Shown here piece by piece: positions 50,996 through 59,873 of a DNA stretch of 64,000 nt. Position numbers and translations under genes: made by a program. The stretch spans positions 4,747,501 to 4,811,500 of the forward strand of contig NZ_CP076543.1 of assembly GCF_030440515.1 (NCBI RefSeq). The letters are read 5' to 3'. The number at the start of each line of letters is the position of its first letter. Position 1 is the stretch's first letter. Source of the DNA: Streptomyces xanthophaeus. Its GTDB lineage: Bacteria; Actinomycetota; Actinomycetes; Streptomycetales; Streptomycetaceae. The notes beneath the pieces were generated by a model. The model was not told the origin of the DNA. It saw nothing but the letters and a program-made list of their open reading frames with translations, and did not search any database.

Positions 50996-51526
50996 TCACC
51001 CGGACGGGTGGTGGCCCAGGCGTTTCTCGTACCAGCGGACGTCCCAGTACCGGCCGAACTTCCAGCCCGCCTCCGTGAACTCTCCGACGCGGCGGAAGCC
51101 GAAGCGCTCGTGGAGACGCACCGAGGCCTCGTTCGGCAGGGCGATCCCGGCGAACGCGCGGTGCACGGGCTCCTCGGCCAGGGCCGCGAAGAGCGCCTCG
51201 TAGAGGAGCGTGCCGACGCCCCGGCCGACCGCGTGCGGGGCGAGGTAGACGCTCACCTCCACAGATGTGGCGTAGGCCGGTTTGGGGCGGAATGCGCTGC
51301 TCGTGGCGTATCCGGCCATTCGATCGCCAGTCCAGGCAACCAGAAGCCGGTGCGGCCCGTCTTCAGGGTGGGAGTGCAGCCAAGGGCGGCGCTGTTCCGG
51401 AGTGAAAACGGTCATGTCGAATGTGACGGCGGTCTCACGGACGTAGTGGTTGTAGAGGTCCGTGAGAGGCACCAGATCGGCCTCCGTTCCGGGCCTGACC
51501 TGCACCTCTTCGAGATCTTGTGGCAT
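50996..51526 (-). CDS. GNAT N-acetyltransferase (phosphinothricin acetyltransferase-like)
   Basis: 176 residues. QVRPGTEADLVPLTDLYNHY, VRETAVTFDMTVFTPEQRR and SVYLAPHAVGRGVGTLLYEA (acetyl-CoA loop), then FAGIALPNEASVRLHERFGF and EAGWKFGRYWDVRWYEK match the Pat/Bar-like N-acetyltransferases that modify amino-acid-like substrates. ATG 51526 follows GAGGGGGGACG. It is divergent from hrdD and convergent with the dioxygenase gene. Confidence 0.88.
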   Translation of the reverse strand: MPQDLEEVQVRPGTEADLVPLTDLYNHYVRETAVTFDMTVFTPEQRRPWLHSHPEDGPHRLLVAWTGDRMAGYATSSAFRPKPAYATSVEVSVYLAPHAVGRGVGTLLYEALFAALAEEPVHRAFAGIALPNEASVRLHERFGFRRVGEFTEAGWKFGRYWDVRWYEKRLGHHPSG

Positions 51527-51587
51527 CGTCCCCCCCTCTGGTGGCGGGGCAGGATACTGCAAGATCTCGAAAAACAGGGAGCGGCGT

Positions 51588-51615
51588 GGGAATTCTGTCC
51601 CGATTCCAGTCGTTG
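51588..51615 (+). promoter_or_regulatory. Sigma-R-type promoter of hrdD
   Basis: GGGAAT (51588-51593), exactly 18 bases, then GTTG (51612-51615), matches the Streptomyces sigma-R consensus GGAAT-N18-GTT. It is 115 bases upstream of the hrdD ATG. In Streptomyces coelicolor hrdD is known to belong to the disulphide-stress regulon of sigma-R, so sequence and prior knowledge agree. Confidence 0.8.
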
Positions 51616-51730
51616 TTTCCTTCGGAAGCGGGCACTCGGGAGAGTGTCCGTGACGCACCGGACCGGTTGGCAGCCGTCCCGGCGCGTCCACCAGCCGCAC
51701 CGCGACCGAACACTTCGCAAGGGAGCACGC

Positions 51731-52708
51731 ATGGCAACCCGCGCCGTCGCCCGTCGTCAGTCCACGAGCAGCGCTCGCGCTGTGGGCGGGGAGATCGCAG
51801 ACCGTGACCTGGTCGGCATGTACCTGGACGAGATCGCGCGCACCCCGCTGCTCGACGCCGCCAAGGAAGTGGAGCTCTCCCAGATCATCGAGGCGGGCGT
51901 CTACGCCCAGCAGATCCTCGACGGCGCGATAGAACGCGACGGGGACACCCCGGCCCGCGAGGAGCTGGAGGCGCTGGCCGCCGAGGGAGAGCGGGCCAAG
52001 GAAGTCTTCATCCGGTCGAACCTCCGCCTCGTCGTGGCCGTGGCCCGGCGCTATCCGCGCAGCGGTCTGCCCCTCCTCGACCTGATCCAGGAGGGCAACG
52101 CGGGCCTGGTCCGCGCGGTCGAGAAGTTCGACTACGCCAAGGGCTTCAAGTTCTCCACGTACGCCACGTGGTGGATCCGGCAGGCGATCACCCGGTCCAT
52201 CGCGGACCAGTCCCGCACCATCCGCCTCCCCGTCCACCTGGTCGAGGAGCTCGGCAGGATCCGCCGCATCCAGCGTGAATTCAACCGCGAGAACGGCCGC
52301 GACCCGGAGCACGCCGAGATCGCCGCCGAGCTGGACTCGACGGAGAAGCGCGTGGGCGACGTACTGGACTGGGCGCGCGACCCGGTCAGCCTCAACATGG
52401 GTGTCGACGACGACGGCGACACCCAGTTCGGTGACCTCCTGGAGGACACCTCGGCGATCTCGCCCGAGCAGTCCGTGCTCTCCCTTCTGCGCAGCGAGGA
52501 GCTGGAGGACCTGCTGGGCAAGCTCGACCAGCGCACGGCGTCGATCATCAAGATGCGGTACGGCATCGACGACGGCCGCGAGCGGACCCTGACGGAGGTC
52601 GGCAAGCAGCACGGCCTGACCCGTGAGCGGATCCGCCAGATCGAGAAGCACGCCCTGCTGGAGCTGAAGCGGATGGCGCGCGACACCGGCTTCGACGCCG
52701 TGGCCTAG
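51731..52708 (+). CDS. hrdD: Principal-like sigma factor HrdD
   Basis: 325 residues. ADRDLVGMYLDEIARTPLLD (region 1.2), FIRSNLRLVVAVARRYPRSG, LPLLDLIQEGNAGLVRAVEK (region 2), KGFKFSTYATWWIRQAITRS (2.3-2.4), LPVHLVEELGRIRRIQREFN (region 3), ELDSTEKRVGDVLDWARDPV, then LTEVGKQHGLTRERIRQIEK (4.2). The N terminus MATRAVARRQSTSS and the overall length match HrdD of Streptomyces coelicolor and not the longer HrdB. It is an RpoD-like alternative sigma factor, dispensable for growth. Its promoter has a sigma-R site. A hairpin terminator follows. Confidence 0.92.
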   Translation: MATRAVARRQSTSSARAVGGEIADRDLVGMYLDEIARTPLLDAAKEVELSQIIEAGVYAQQILDGAIERDGDTPAREELEALAAEGERAKEVFIRSNLRLVVAVARRYPRSGLPLLDLIQEGNAGLVRAVEKFDYAKGFKFSTYATWWIRQAITRSIADQSRTIRLPVHLVEELGRIRRIQREFNRENGRDPEHAEIAAELDSTEKRVGDVLDWARDPVSLNMGVDDDGDTQFGDLLEDTSAISPEQSVLSLLRSEELEDLLGKLDQRTASIIKMRYGIDDGRERTLTEVGKQHGLTRERIRQIEKHALLELKRMARDTGFDAVA

Positions 52709-52735
52709 AGCGGCCCGCCGCGAAGCCCCCCGAAC

Positions 52736-52772
52736 GAGCCCCGGTGCCTATCCCCCCCAGGCGCCGGGGCTC
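52736..52772 (+). terminator. hrdD terminator hairpin
   Basis: Arms 52736-52749 and 52759-52772 (GAGCCCCGGTGCCT against AGGCGCCGGGGCTC, one wobble) form 28 bases after the hrdD stop. Confidence 0.7.
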
Positions 52773-52817
52773 TCTCCTGCCCCGACCCAGCCCCTCCGGC
52801 GTTCGAGGAGCGGGGGT

Positions 52818-52836
52818 CCCGGGGCGGAGCCCCGGG
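52818..52836 (-). terminator. Hairpin after WYL regulator gene
   Basis: CCCGGGGC-gga-GCCCCGGG abuts the stop codon of the convergent WYL gene. Confidence 0.5.
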
Positions 52837-53793
52837 CTACAGTGCGCCCGCCGCCGCGGCCAGCCGCGCGGCCAGCGCACCGGCCACATCCCGAAGCGCC
52901 GCAGGCCCCCGCACGGTGAACGGCAGTCCCGTCAGGGCGAGCCGCGCCACCGTCCACTCCGGCGCGTCCGTGCTCTCGAAGCACACCGAGGTCCCCGTCC
53001 CGTCACCCGGCTGGGCCGCGGCCCGCAGCCAGGCCGGCAGCTCCGCCGGGCCGGCCGCGAAGTCGACCTCCACCCGGTACGGCTGCTGCTCCCCGCCCCG
53101 CAGCCCCCGCCGGACGAACTCCTCCGCCTCCATCGGCAGGTCCCGCCGCGCGAACCTGGCTCCCGTCGCGAAGGCCTCCTCCACCCGGTCCACCCGGAAG
53201 GTCCGCCAGTCCTCCCGCTCCAGGTCGTAGGCGACCAGGTACCACCGGCTCCCGGTGCTCACCAGCCGGTACGGCTCCACCAGCCGCCGCGTCTCGGCCC
53301 CGGTCCGCGCCCGGTACGCGAACCGCAGCCGCTCCGGCCCCGCCACCGCCGCCGCCATCGTGGTCAGCGTCCGCGGGTCCACGCTCGCCCCGTCCCCCCG
53401 GGACAGCGCGATCGTGGCCGACTGGAGCGCGCTCACCCGGTGCCGCAGCCGTGAGGGCAGGACCTGCTCCAGCTTCGCCAGGGCCCGTACGGAGGCCTCC
53501 TCGACCCCCTCGATCGCATGCCCGGCCCCGGCCCGCAGCCCCACCGCGATCGCCACGGCCTCCTCGTCGTCCAGGAGCAGCGGGGGCATCGCCGCCCCCG
53601 CCACCAGCCGGTATCCGCCGTCGGCGCCCAGGGTGGCCTCCACCGGGTAGCCGAGGTCCCGCAGCCGCTCGATGTCGCGCCGGATGGTCCGCGGGCTCAC
53701 CCGCAGCCGCTGGGCCAGCTCGCTCCCGGGCCATTCCCGCGGGGTCTGGAGGAGGGACAGCAGGGAGAGCAGCCGTGCGGGTGTGTCGGTCAT
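52837..53793 (-). CDS. WYL-domain transcriptional regulator
   Basis: 318 residues. N-terminal winged helix (RLLSLLSLLQTPREWPGSEL, LRVSPRTIRRDIERLRDLGY), then the WYL sensor domain centred on SRWYLVAYDLEREDWRTFRV, and a C-terminal WCX-like part. These proteins often repress or activate a neighbouring gene in response to a ligand or nucleic acid. It is divergent from the MFS exporter gene, and only 62 bases separate the starts, so the exporter is the most likely target. Confidence 0.9.
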   Translation of the reverse strand: MTDTPARLLSLLSLLQTPREWPGSELAQRLRVSPRTIRRDIERLRDLGYPVEATLGADGGYRLVAGAAMPPLLLDDEEAVAIAVGLRAGAGHAIEGVEEASVRALAKLEQVLPSRLRHRVSALQSATIALSRGDGASVDPRTLTTMAAAVAGPERLRFAYRARTGAETRRLVEPYRLVSTGSRWYLVAYDLEREDWRTFRVDRVEEAFATGARFARRDLPMEAEEFVRRGLRGGEQQPYRVEVDFAAGPAELPAWLRAAAQPGDGTGTSVCFESTDAPEWTVARLALTGLPFTVRGPAALRDVAGALAARLAAAAGAL

Positions 53794-53855
53794 GAATCAA
53801 GGCTGCCAGCGAAATAGGACACGAACTGACCTAGACCCCGTCTAAGTTTCTCCTC

Positions 53856-55418
53856 ATGAGCACCGAGACGTCCAAGACATCGCCCGAAAGAGAGAACGGG
53901 CCCGTACAAGAAGAGCGGAACGACGTAGCCCACGACGCACCCAGCTCGCCCGCCGACCGCCGCCGCTGGCTGGCGCTCGCCATCGTGATGACCGCGGCCT
54001 TCATGGACCTGGTCGACGTCACGATCGTCAACATAGCCATCCGCACCATGCGGGAGGACTTCGGCGCCTCCACCAGCGCGATCCAGTGGATCACCGCGGG
54101 CTATGCCCTCGCCTTCGCCGCAGGCCTGATCACAGGCGGCCGTCTCGGTGACATCTACGGCCGCAAGCGCGTCTTCCTCATCGGCATCGCCGGGTTCACC
54201 GCGGCCTCGCTGCTCTGCGGCATCGCCGCCAACCCGGACGTGCTCGTCGCGGCCCGCCTGCTGCAGGGCGGTATGGCCGCCCTGATGGTGCCGCAGGTCC
54301 TGGCGATCATCCACGTCACCTTCCCGCCGCAGGAGCGCGGCAAGGTCTTCGGCATGTTCGGCGCGATCGTGGGCCTCGCCGCCGTCTCGGGTCCGCTGCT
54401 CGGCGCGCTGCTCATCGAGTGGGACCTCTTCGGTCTCGGATGGCGTCCGATCTTCCTGATCAACCTGCCCGTCGGCATCATGGGCGTGATCCTGGGCCGC
54501 AAGTTCATCGCCGAGTCCAAGGCCCCCAAGGCGCTGCGCCTGGACCTGGTCGGCGTGGTCCTGGCCACCCTCGCCCTGGTCCTGCTGATCTTCCCGCTGA
54601 CCCACGGCCACGAGAACGACTGGCCGCTGTGGGGCTTCGTCTGCATGGGCGCGGCGCCCTTCGTCTTCGCCGCCTTCATCGCGTACGAGAAGTACAAGAT
54701 CAAGAAGGATGGCTCCCCGCTCGTCGAGCTCTCCCTCTTCAAGGTCAAGAGCTTCGCCGGCGGTATCGCCGTCCAGCTGACCTTCGGCATCGCCACCGGC
54801 ATCTTCTTCCTGGTCTGGACGATGTACATGCAGATGGGCCTCGGCTGGAGCGTGCTGCGCGCGGGTCTCACCGGCATCCCGTTCTCCATCGCGGTCTCGG
54901 TCGCCGCCGGCCTCTCGGTCGAGAAGCTCGTCCCCCGCTTCGGCCGCAAGGTGCTCCAGGCCGGCGCGCTGGTCATGGCCACCGGTCTCCTCCTCTACAT
55001 CTGGGAGTCGCAGCACTACGGAATGGAGATCGCCTCCTGGCAGATGGCCGCCCCGCTGATCGTCATGGGCGTCGGCATGGGCCTGATCGTGGCCCCGCTG
55101 AACGACACCGTGCTCTCCGAGGTCCCGCGCGAGCACGCCGGATCCGCCTCGGGCCTGATCAACACCACCGGCCAGATGGGCAACGCGCTGGGCCTCGCCC
55201 TGACCTCCGTCGTCTTCTTCGGCCTCATCGAGGACGACATGATCTTCGGCCCGCCCTACGTGGAGGCCTTCCGCGGCGCGCTCTGGTGGGTCGTGGCCGT
55301 ACTCGTCGTGATCTTCGCGGTGATGTTCGTACTGCCGCGCCGGGCGCTCCCGATGGAGGAGCGCGAGGGTGCCGCCGAACACGCCGGCCGCACCGTGGAG
55401 ACGGTCCCGGCCGGCTGA
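53856..55418 (+). CDS. MFS exporter (DHA2) paired with WYL regulator
   Basis: 520 residues. A 40-residue hydrophilic N terminus, then 14 membrane segments: AIVMTAAFMDLVDVTIVNIA, SAIQWITAGYALAFAAGLIT, GRLGDIYGRKRVFLIGIAGF (motif A). It is a drug:proton antiporter of the EmrB/QacA class and a third such exporter in the window. Because the WYL gene is divergent at 62 bases, regulation through the shared promoter gap is probable. A hairpin with a U-run follows. Confidence 0.9.
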   Translation: MSTETSKTSPERENGPVQEERNDVAHDAPSSPADRRRWLALAIVMTAAFMDLVDVTIVNIAIRTMREDFGASTSAIQWITAGYALAFAAGLITGGRLGDIYGRKRVFLIGIAGFTAASLLCGIAANPDVLVAARLLQGGMAALMVPQVLAIIHVTFPPQERGKVFGMFGAIVGLAAVSGPLLGALLIEWDLFGLGWRPIFLINLPVGIMGVILGRKFIAESKAPKALRLDLVGVVLATLALVLLIFPLTHGHENDWPLWGFVCMGAAPFVFAAFIAYEKYKIKKDGSPLVELSLFKVKSFAGGIAVQLTFGIATGIFFLVWTMYMQMGLGWSVLRAGLTGIPFSIAVSVAAGLSVEKLVPRFGRKVLQAGALVMATGLLLYIWESQHYGMEIASWQMAAPLIVMGVGMGLIVAPLNDTVLSEVPREHAGSASGLINTTGQMGNALGLALTSVVFFGLIEDDMIFGPPYVEAFRGALWWVVAVLVVIFAVMFVLPRRALPMEEREGAAEHAGRTVETVPAG

Positions 55419-55440
55419 GCCGGGCCCGCGGCTCCACCGC

Positions 55441-55484
55441 ACGGACATGTCCGCCCCTCCGGGCGGGCATGTCCGTTCTTTTTT
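55441..55484 (+). terminator. Intrinsic terminator with U-run after MFS gene
   Basis: Arms ACGGACATGTCCGCCC and GGGCGGGCATGTCCGT (one mismatch) around CTCC are followed by TCTTTTTT. A rare case in this window of a classic U-run terminator. Confidence 0.85.
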
Positions 55485-55561
55485 GGTTCCCTCCACAGGC
55501 CTGCGTACAGTGGTGCAAATCCGCCCGTAAAGGAATGAAACGGACGTAAAGTTGTGCCCGC

Positions 55562-56512
55562 ATGATCCTCACCGTCACCCCCAACCCCTCCCTCGACCGG
55601 GCCTATGAGGTCCCCCCGCTGGTCCGCGGCCGGGTGCTGCGCGCCGACGGCGAACGGGTCGACCCCGGGGGCAAGGGCGTCAACGTCTCCCGCGCCGTGG
55701 CCGCCGCGGGTGTCCGCACGACGGCGGTCCTCCCGCTCGGCGGCGCTCCCGGCGTCCTGCTCGCCGAACTCCTCGGCGCGCAGGGCGTGGACGTCACGGC
55801 CGTGTCGATCGCCGGTCGGACCCGCTCGAACATCGCGCTCACCGAACCGGACGGCACCCTCACCAAGGTCGACTCGCCCGGTCCGGCGCTCTCCCCGGAG
55901 GAATCCGCCCTCCTCCTGGACACCGTCCGCTCCGCCGCCGCCGAAGCCGCCTGGGTCGCCTGCTGCGGCAGCCTCCCGCGCGGCATCGGGCCCCGGTGGT
56001 ACGCCGACCTGGTCGCCCAGGTGCACGCGGCGGGCGCCCGTGTCGCCCTGGATGCCCCGGGCCCGGCACTGCCTGAGGCACCGGCGGCCCGCCCGGAGCT
56101 CATCACGTCCGACGCGTCCGCGCTGGCGGCCGCGGTCGGACGCCCGCTGCCCACCCTGGGAGACGTGATCAAGGCCGCCGAGGAACTCCGCGAGCGGGGC
56201 GCGGGGGCCGTACTGGCCTCCCTCGGCAGGGACGGCCGGCTCCTGGTCTCGGCGGAGGGCACCTGCTACGGCACGGCCCCGGTCCCGGCGGTGCGCAGCA
56301 GCGTAGGGGCGGACGACGCCTCGCTGGCCGGTTTCCTGATCGCGGGCGGCACCGGCCCGGGCGCCCTCGCTTCGGCACTGGCCCACGGCGCGGCCGCCGC
56401 CCAGCTGCCGGGCAGCGCCATGCCGACCCCGGCGGACCTGCGCCCCGACCGGGTCCGCATCACCGAGGACCCGCCCCTGGACCTCCAGCTCGCCGACCCC
56501 GGAATGCCTTAG
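55562..56512 (+). CDS. fruK: PfkB-family sugar-phosphate kinase (1-phosphofructokinase type)
   Basis: 316 residues. ILTVTPNPSLDRAYEVPPLV, GGKGVNVSRAVAAAGV, and the C-terminal VRSSVGADDASLAGFLIAGG (the anion-hole/catalytic Asp region). The family motif is usually GAGD; here the third residue is Asp (GADD), with the catalytic Asp retained. It is expected to phosphorylate fructose-1-phosphate or a related sugar phosphate. In Streptomyces fruK normally precedes a fructose PTS gene, but here the next gene is on the opposite strand and unrelated, so the symbol is tentative. ATG 55562 is family-like. Two CGTAAAG repeats lie just upstream. Confidence 0.78.
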   Translation: MILTVTPNPSLDRAYEVPPLVRGRVLRADGERVDPGGKGVNVSRAVAAAGVRTTAVLPLGGAPGVLLAELLGAQGVDVTAVSIAGRTRSNIALTEPDGTLTKVDSPGPALSPEESALLLDTVRSAAAEAAWVACCGSLPRGIGPRWYADLVAQVHAAGARVALDAPGPALPEAPAARPELITSDASALAAAVGRPLPTLGDVIKAAEELRERGAGAVLASLGRDGRLLVSAEGTCYGTAPVPAVRSSVGADDASLAGFLIAGGTGPGALASALAHGAAAAQLPGSAMPTPADLRPDRVRITEDPPLDLQLADPGMP

Positions 56513-56549
56513 GGGGTGTCCTGCGGGGTGTCCCGCCGATCGGGCCGGA

Positions 56550-57320
56550 TCACCGTACGCGGGCGCGCAGTTCCATCGCTCCGCGCGCGGCCGTCTCGCT
56601 CTCGTACACCTCGCACATGTGCCGCCCGTCGGGCGTCGCCGTGTGCTCGACCTCCCACAGGCTGACCTCGCTCCCGTCCAGCAGGACGAAGGCGTGCTCG
56701 TACAGGCTGAAACCCGCGCCCCGCCCGTCCGAGAGGCAGTGCCGCGCACCGAACGCCTGCGTGATCTGGTGCGCGTACGCCGACCGCAGCAGCGTCGCCA
56801 CCCGCTCGCCGGGCCGGTCGGCGTTCTCCGCGCGGCGCAACACCCGCCGGGCGTGGTCGGCGGAGTCCTCCACCGCGTACTCCCGGTGCCGCCGCACCGG
56901 GGCCGGGGCCGCGTACAGCGCGCTCAGCAGCGCCACGCCGCCCTCCGGCTCGTCCTCGCCCGGCATCAGCACGTGATCCGCGGACGCCCCGGCGGGTGCC
57001 TCGCCGAACAGCCGGGTGACGGCCAGGCAGGTCTCCGCCTTGCTCGCGAAGACCTCGTGCCGGACGGACCGGTCGCCCTCCAGCCGGTAGGCCAGCTCCC
57101 ACAGCGAGACCGAACCGCCGTCGGTCAGCAGATAGGTGTGCCGGTGGGTCTCCCGCCAGATGCCCGCCTCCGGGCTGTGGTGGGTGGTGTAGAGCGAAGA
57201 GCTGTGGGCGAGCGCCGTGCCGAGGCGCTCGACCAGCCTGTCCGGCAGGTCGAAGGAGTTGAGGGCGCGGCCGAGGAGTCGTTCGAGGTGCGCCTCGGTT
57301 GTCTCGTACGGATCGCTCAA
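56550..57320 (-). CDS. DUF6227 family protein
   Basis: 256 residues, soluble. Two similar SLWE-containing units (GSVSLWELAYRLEGD and GSEVSLWEVEHTATPDGRHM) suggest an internal repeat. It matches in character the Streptomyces DUF6227 family, for which no function is known. ATG 57320 is the clear start. It is convergent with the kinase gene and divergent from the VKOR-like gene. Confidence 0.7.
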   Translation of the reverse strand: MSDPYETTEAHLERLLGRALNSFDLPDRLVERLGTALAHSSSLYTTHHSPEAGIWRETHRHTYLLTDGGSVSLWELAYRLEGDRSVRHEVFASKAETCLAVTRLFGEAPAGASADHVLMPGEDEPEGGVALLSALYAAPAPVRRHREYAVEDSADHARRVLRRAENADRPGERVATLLRSAYAHQITQAFGARHCLSDGRGAGFSLYEHAFVLLDGSEVSLWEVEHTATPDGRHMCEVYESETAARGAMELRARVR

Positions 57321-57503
57321 GGTGGGTCTCCAGGCCGTCGCAGCTTGTCACTTAGCGGAAGCTCAACGTAACCCCTGGTTCTGACATCACGTCCGGGGTT
57401 CGGTAAAACGTCCGGGAAGCATCGGAGGTTCCCGCCACACCTTCAGGTCAACTTGCGTACGGATGCGCATGGTTGAGCCCGATCTGAGGGGAAGCGCGGG
57501 ACT

Positions 57504-58154
57504 ATGGGCCACATGGCAACGAATACAGTGGGCCTCCCGCGTCAGCAGGTACGGCCCCGCAGTGGACACGAGGGCGAACGCGACGCCGCGCCGAGGGGGT
57601 TGGCCTGGCTGCTGGCCGTCACCGGGGCGGCCGGGCTGCTGGCCTCGTGGGTGATCACCCTCGACAAGTTCCTCCTGCTGGAGGACCCGGACTTCAAGCC
57701 CGCGTGCAGCCTCAACCCGGTCGTCTCCTGCGGCAGCGTGATGGCGAGCGAGCAGGCGGCGGCCTTCGGGTTCCCCAATCCGATGCTGGGGCTCGTCTCG
57801 TACGCCGTCGTGGTCTGCGTCGGCGTGGGCCTGCTGGCCGGCGCCCGCTACCGCGGCTGGTTCTGGCTCGGACTGAACGCCGGCACGCTCTTCGGCGTCG
57901 GCTTCTGCAGCTGGCTGATGGTCCAGTCGCTCTACGAGATCAACGCGCTCTGCCTGTGGTGCTGTCTGGCCTGGGTCGCGACCCTGCTGATGTTCTGGGC
58001 GGTCACCGCGCACAACGTCCGTACGCGCGTCCTGCCCGCCCCCCGCCCGCTGCGGGGCTTCTTCACCGAATTCGGCTGGGCCCCGCCCGCCCTGCACATC
58101 GGAGTGATCGGCATGCTGGTCCTCACCCGCTGGTGGGACTTCTGGACCGGCTGA
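57504..58154 (+). CDS. Vitamin K epoxide reductase (VKOR) family protein
   Basis: 216 residues with four or five membrane segments. The cysteine pairs are in KPACSLNPVVSCGSVM (loop) and LCLWCCLAW (CxxC at the membrane), with FGFPNPMLGLVSY typical of VKOR. Bacterial VKORs oxidise DsbA-like thioredoxins by passing electrons to quinones. No DsbA-like gene is adjacent. ATG 57504 and 57513 are alternative starts. A 14-bp hairpin follows. Confidence 0.9.
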   Translation: MGHMATNTVGLPRQQVRPRSGHEGERDAAPRGLAWLLAVTGAAGLLASWVITLDKFLLLEDPDFKPACSLNPVVSCGSVMASEQAAAFGFPNPMLGLVSYAVVVCVGVGLLAGARYRGWFWLGLNAGTLFGVGFCSWLMVQSLYEINALCLWCCLAWVATLLMFWAVTAHNVRTRVLPAPRPLRGFFTEFGWAPPALHIGVIGMLVLTRWWDFWTG

Positions 58155-58176
58155 CCGCCGGGGGCGGAACGCGAAG

Positions 58177-58211
58177 AGGGCCCCGGCGGCTGGACGCCGC
58201 CGGGGCCCTCG
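58177..58211. terminator. Perfect 14-bp hairpin between VKOR and rodlin genes
   Basis: Arms 58177-58190 and 58198-58211 pair perfectly around a seven-base loop between two convergent stops. Confidence 0.75.
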
Positions 58212-58269
58212 TCCCTCACTCCACAGGCTCAGCGGCCCGCGATCACCCGAAGGGCGGAGAAGCCGGAGA

Positions 58270-58680
58270 TCAGCTGCCGTTCGAGAGGTTGCCCGACAGG
58301 ACCGGGATGTTGTCCAGGATGTGCGAGAGCGGCTCGTCGCCCTTGGCCTGGGTGGAGTTCTCGGTGCACTGCTGGTTCTGCGGGTTGGACAGGACGTTGA
58401 TGTCCTGGACGCCGATGTTGAGCGCGGCGAGGATCGACTGGGCGTTGACCTTCGCCGGCAGGCCGATGCAGGGCTTGTTGAGGGTGCCCTGGACCAGGCT
58501 GAGCTGCGGGCTCATGTCGCCGTGGGTCTTCTGGTTGCCGTAGATCTGCTGGGCACCGTTGCCGTTGACGGTGTTGACCCCGTTGTCGTTGCCGATGGCC
58601 ATGGCCGGGGCCGCGGCGGCAGCGCCCGCGCCGATCGCAACGGCGGAGACCGCGGCGGCGGTCATGAACTTCTTGAACAT
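58270..58680 (-). CDS. Rodlin (rodlet-layer protein)
   Basis: 136 residues. Signal peptide [20 protein letters not shown] with cleavage near AMA, then the rodlin pattern [60 protein letters not shown] and C-terminal [15 protein letters not shown]. Rodlins organise chaplin fibrils into paired rodlets on aerial hyphae and spores. A second rodlin lies at 62257 with almost the same motifs. Both have matching promoter elements with the same spacing to the start. Confidence 0.95.
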   Translation of the reverse strand: MFKKFMTAAAVSAVAIGAGAAAAAPAMAIGNDNGVNTVNGNGAQQIYGNQKTHGDMSPQLSLVQGTLNKPCIGLPAKVNAQSILAALNIGVQDINVLSNPQNQQCTENSTQAKGDEPLSHILDNIPVLSGNLSNGS

Positions 58681-58725
58681 CTTGTTCCTTCTGTCGCACG
58701 AGTGCCCGCTGATGGAGCGTCCTGG

Positions 58726-58754
58726 TCAACTGCCCGACCAGGGAGTTGGTTCCG
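58726..58754 (-). promoter_or_regulatory. BldN-like promoter of rodlin gene
   Basis: On the minus strand CGGAAC (58754-58749), 17 bases, then AGTTGA (58731-58726), ending 46 bases before the rodlin ATG. The same architecture, CGCAAC-N17-CGTTGA, precedes the other rodlin at the same distance. BldN-dependent promoters are CGTAAC-N16-CGTTGA-like, and rodlin genes are known BldN targets. Confidence 0.55.
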
Positions 58755-58951
58755 GTGCTTCACTCAAACGGCCTGCGCGTGCCGAGGTTTTCCCCGGCCC
58801 GGGTGAGTGGCCTCCGGACGCCTGCGCGAAGCCCGTACGCAGCCAGCATCCGCAGGGGCTCCGGTTGCGCTCCGTGCGAGGTGTTCGCACGGTGGGTGAG
58901 GAAGCGGACCGTTCGGGTCCACTTCCGTGTCCCCACCGCGAAGGAACATCC

Positions 58952-59464
58952 ATGCGCCACACGAAGCCGTCCCGCGCCCGCCTCCTCGTCCCGGCGGCCC
59001 TCGCCGTCGTCATACTGTCCGGCGCGGCTGCCCCCGCGGGCGCCGCGGAGGGTGACGGCTCCGCGGCCCTCACCGAACGCGTGGCCTCCGTGAAGCAGCA
59101 GGTCGAGAAGATCGAGCGGCGCGCGGCTGCCGCCGGTCCCATCGACGACCTTCTGGCGAGCCTCAGCAAGACCCTTGAGGGGCTTCTCGCGACGGTCGGA
59201 GGTCTGCTGCCCGACGGGGTGAAGCTGCCGCCGATCGAGCTGCCGAAGCTGCCGGAGATCAAGCTCCCCGAGCTTCCCGACCTGTCCGGCCTCATCCCCG
59301 CGCTGCCGCCGGTGGAGCTCCCGCCGATCGACGGGCTGGTTCCCCCGGTGGACGCCCTGCCCGCGGTACCGGCCGCCCCTGCTCTCCCGGCCGCCCCTGC
59401 TCTCCCGGCCCTCCCGGCGGCCCCGGCGGTTCCCGCTCTCCCGGCGGTGCCGGCTCTTCCGTAG
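58952..59464 (+). CDS. Secreted Pro/Ala/Leu-rich protein
   Basis: 170 residues. Signal peptide (RLLVPAALAVVILSGAAAPA), a coiled-coil-like segment (TERVASVKQQVEKIERR), a Leu-rich stretch, then proline-spaced repeats such as KLPPIELPKLPEIKLPELP and a 45-residue tail of PALPA/VPALP units. No cysteine after the signal and no sortase motif. It lies inside the rodlin/chaplin group and may be a surface-layer component, but the family is not recognised. GAAGGA lies nine bases before ATG 58952. Confidence 0.7.
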   Translation: MRHTKPSRARLLVPAALAVVILSGAAAPAGAAEGDGSAALTERVASVKQQVEKIERRAAAAGPIDDLLASLSKTLEGLLATVGGLLPDGVKLPPIELPKLPEIKLPELPDLSGLIPALPPVELPPIDGLVPPVDALPAVPAAPALPAAPALPALPAAPAVPALPAVPALP

Positions 59465-59618
59465 GGGCGGTGCCGGCCGTCAACCCGTCCGATGGTTACG
59501 ACAATTGAGCCGAACAGGTCTCATCGTGCGCGTGACCGTGTCGTCTGGGAAGCTGGACCGTTTCGCTCGTTGTGAGCCCCGGTTCGGGGCAGAACATCGA
59601 ACAGAAGGTGCACTTCCC

Positions 59619-59858
59619 ATGAACTCTGCCAAGAAGGCCGCCCTGGTCCTGGCCACCGCTGGTCTCGCTGCGGCCGGTGCCGCCGGCTCCGCCGCCGCCG
59701 ACTCGTCGGCCGAGGGCGCGGCCGTGGGTTCCCCCGGCGTGCTGTCCGGCAACCTGGCCCAGGTGCCGGTGCACATCCCGATCAACATCTGCGGCAACAC
59801 CGTGAACATCGTCGGCCTGCTGAACCCCGCGTTCGGCAACGTCTGCATCAACCACTGA
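59619..59858 (+). CDS. Short chaplin
   Basis: 79 residues: signal peptide MNSAKKAALVLATAGLAAAG, then one chaplin domain GSPGVLSGNLAQVPVHIPIN, ICGNTVNIVGLLNPAFGN with the conserved cysteine pair (CGN and VC). Chaplins assemble into amyloid-like fibrils that make aerial hyphae hydrophobic. The only chaplin gene of the group on the plus strand. GAAGG precedes the start. Confidence 0.95.
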   Translation: MNSAKKAALVLATAGLAAAGAAGSAAADSSAEGAAVGSPGVLSGNLAQVPVHIPINICGNTVNIVGLLNPAFGNVCINH

Positions 59859-59873
59859 CGTCTGCCGAACAAC

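Noticed and set aside
59619..59858. BldN-type promoter before the plus-strand chaplin
   Set aside because: A GCTCGTTGT -10-like element is present and shared with the chaplin at 61771, but no acceptable -35 element lies 16-17 bases upstream of either.
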